A stretch of 23,024 nucleotides of DNA, taken from NCBI GenBank assembly GCA_900545655.1, contig UQZY01000027.1:1-23024 (forward strand), given 5' to 3'. Source of the DNA: an uncultured Oscillospiraceae bacterium (GTDB lineage: Bacteria; Bacillota; Clostridia; Oscillospirales; Acutalibacteraceae). A model generated the notes under the pieces. The model searched no databases, was not told the origin of the DNA, and saw only the letters and a list, made by a program, of their open reading frames with translations. A program made the position numbers and the translations under genes. Positions 22,078 through 23,024 of the stretch are shown piece by piece. Every line of letters starts with the position of its first letter. Position 1 is the first letter of the stretch.

Positions 22078-22116
22078 AAATGCAATTCCCGCAGAAAAAT
22101 GGGAATTGCATTTTTT
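22078..22116 (+). terminator. Rho-independent terminator or attenuator before the Cys-rich gene
   Basis: A perfect 13-bp stem (22078-22090 with 22101-22113), 10-base loop, and T6 run to 22116. It lies downstream of no obvious full gene; only a GAAGG site and a two-codon frame (ATGGCATAA, 22071-22079) stand before it. This suggests transcription attenuation of the Cys-rich/repA operon. Confidence 0.75.
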
Positions 22117-22578
22117 CATGATAAACTGATCTCACAACCGGTTGGATACAACAAGAAAAGAGGGGTCAGCATCCATCCTACCAAAACTTTGCCGCCGCTG
22201 GAACGCAGGCCAGACGGTTCCCTTTACCGCATGACACCAGCGCAGCGGAAACGGGCAAGCGCCCGGATACGCCGGGAGTGCTGTTGCTGTGAAGACGGCA
22301 ACTGTATTGCCCTTGATGATGGGGACGCCTGCACCTGCCCGCAGACGGTTTCTTTCTCGGTCTGCTGCAAGTGGTTCCGGTGGGCGGTCTTGCCGCTGGA
22401 CGGGGCGTTGGAAGCAGAGATTTTCCGGGATAAGGACTTGAAACGCTGTGCAGTCTGCGGCGGCGTATTCGTCCCCAAATCCAACCGGGCTAAATACTGC
22501 CCCGGCTGCGCCGCCAAAGTTCACAGGCGGCAGAAAACAGAAAGTGAACGGAAAAGGAGGTCTTGTGTGGACAGTTAG
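22099..22578 (+). CDS. Cys-rich zinc-ribbon protein of ICE backbone
   Basis: Up to 159 residues. It has LPPLERRPDGSLYRMTPAQR, a first cysteine cluster (61-64, 69, 78, 80), SVCCKWFRWAVLPLD (88-102), and a C-terminal zinc ribbon with Cys117/Cys120 and Cys134/Cys137 plus a basic end. Proteins of this type stand just ahead of RepA_N genes in Firmicutes ICEs; the function is not known to me, DNA or RNA binding is likely. The start is uncertain: the only in-frame ATG (22099) lies in the loop of the terminator hairpin and has no ribosome site. No ATG, GTG or TTG follows in frame before the conserved part; GAGGGG at 22160-22165 precedes only GTC and ATC codons. Confidence 0.75.
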   Translation: MGIAFFHDKLISQPVGYNKKRGVSIHPTKTLPPLERRPDGSLYRMTPAQRKRASARIRRECCCCEDGNCIALDDGDACTCPQTVSFSVCCKWFRWAVLPLDGALEAEIFRDKDLKRCAVCGGVFVPKSNRAKYCPGCAAKVHRRQKTESERKRRSCVDS

Positions 22579-22689
22579 GGGCTGAAAAGTCCTTGATTTA
22601 CAAGGCTTTGCAAGCACAGAACAGGGGCAGGCAATAGAAACTACCGTCTGCCCCCGGAAACGGTCTTCTAACCGTCCACAAAACACGAT
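22567..22689 (+). promoter_or_regulatory. Structured leader between Cys-rich gene and repA
   Basis: A 12-bp inverted repeat (22567-22578 with 22668-22679, one wobble) spans the whole gap. It encloses two hairpins: 22591-22595/22601-22605 and 22624-22630/22648-22654. No good ribosome site stands before repA, so the structure may control repA translation. Confidence 0.5.
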
Positions 22690-23024
22690 ATGACAAACAC
22701 CATTTATATCCATCAGCCGGAAAAGGCGGTCAGCTTTACCCGGCTTCCCAATTTCCTTTTTGAAGCCCCCACATTCACACCCCTGTCCAACGAAGCAAAG
22801 GTACTGTATGCCTTTATCCTGCGCCGGACAGACCTGTCCCGGAAAAACGGCTGGGCGGACGAATATGGGCGCATTTACCTCTACTATCCCATCAATGAGG
22901 TAGTGGAGCTGCTCCACTGCGGGCGGCAGAAAGCGGTCAACACCCTGCGGGAGTTGCAATATGCCGGACTGGTGGAGATCCAGAAGCAGGGCTGTGGAAA
23001 ACCCAACCGCATTTACCCAAAATC
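22690..23024 (+). CDS. repA: RepA_N-family replication initiator, 5' part
   Basis: An open frame from ATG 22690 runs off the right edge (111 full codons visible). It matches the RepA_N domain (Pfam PF06970) as I recall it: FTRLPNFLF, then LSNEAKVLYAFILRRTDLS, YGRIYLYYPINEVVELLHC and AVNTLRELQYAGLVEIQKQG, a winged-helix DNA-binding unit. Such initiators come from plasmids and are common in ICEs, where they support replication of the excised circle. There is no clear ribosome site before the ATG, which follows a strongly structured leader, so its translation may be limited or coupled to the Cys-rich gene upstream. Confidence 0.9.
   Translation, partial: MTNTIYIHQPEKAVSFTRLPNFLFEAPTFTPLSNEAKVLYAFILRRTDLSRKNGWADEYGRIYLYYPINEVVELLHCGRQKAVNTLRELQYAGLVEIQKQGCGKPNRIYPK

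Larger units (their letters stand above)
16969..23024. mobile_element. Integrative (probably conjugative/mobilizable) element, left part
   Basis: It begins where SpoIIID homology ends (near the GA at 16969-16970) and runs past the right edge. Contents: a hairpin-rich left end, an AT-rich restriction-modification cargo, then XRE regulator, Cys-rich zinc-ribbon protein and RepA_N initiator, an order typical of Firmicutes ICEs of the gut. G+C differs sharply: 60 sampled bases at 22381-22440 are 60% G+C, those at 18001-18060 only 33%. No integrase, relaxase or conjugation gene is visible, so type and mobility are inferred. Confidence 0.8.

Noticed and set aside
22132..22959. Minus-strand open frame of 275 codons at the right end
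   Set aside because: It is the antisense shadow of the Cys-rich gene and of repA, both of which show recognisable protein domains on the plus strand. GC-rich DNA gives long false frames.

Overview
The window looks like a spore-forming Clostridia chromosome, probably gut Oscillospirales, judged from gene content: spoIVA, a spoIIID fragment, Rex, SpoIIIE-type FtsK, SpoIVA and S2/EF-Ts of Firmicutes type, and strong AAGGAGG ribosome sites. It is entered by an integrated mobile element. No species can be named from the sequence alone.

Left part, all on the minus strand (1-12143): a lone type IV pilin-like gene; a DUF2804-like gene with its own promoter and a TetR-type palindrome; spoIVA with a sigma-E-like promoter; rpsB-tsf; then a gene cluster uppP, ftsK/spoIIIE, a YgiQ-type radical SAM gene and a ComEC-like metallo-beta-lactamase gene. 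The last two overlap by 212 bases.

Middle part, plus strand (12293-16983): a probable operon of aconitase, isocitrate dehydrogenase, the NADH sensor Rex and an unknown gene. It has a sigma-A promoter and Rex-like half-sites in its leader. After a hairpin terminator comes the first part of spoIIID, which stops after 43 codons inside the DNA-binding helix-turn-helix.

Right part (about 16969-23024, open at the right edge): an integrative element inserted in spoIIID. Its left end is a 360-base non-coding region packed with hairpins (a candidate oriT region). Then comes an AT-rich cargo operon on the minus strand: small HTH protein, m4C-type DNA methyltransferase, XcyI-type restriction endonuclease and a DUF6119/TIGR04141-like protein. 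After it comes the GC-rich element backbone: XRE regulator, divergent Cys-rich zinc-ribbon protein behind a terminator hairpin, and the start of a RepA_N replication initiator.

The most interesting points are the interruption of spoIIID (comparable in kind to skin-like sporulation-gene interruptions), the restriction-modification operon with an uncharacterised fourth gene, the structured left end of the element, and the acn-icd-rex operon. No recombinase, tRNA, rRNA or CRISPR array is visible in the window.
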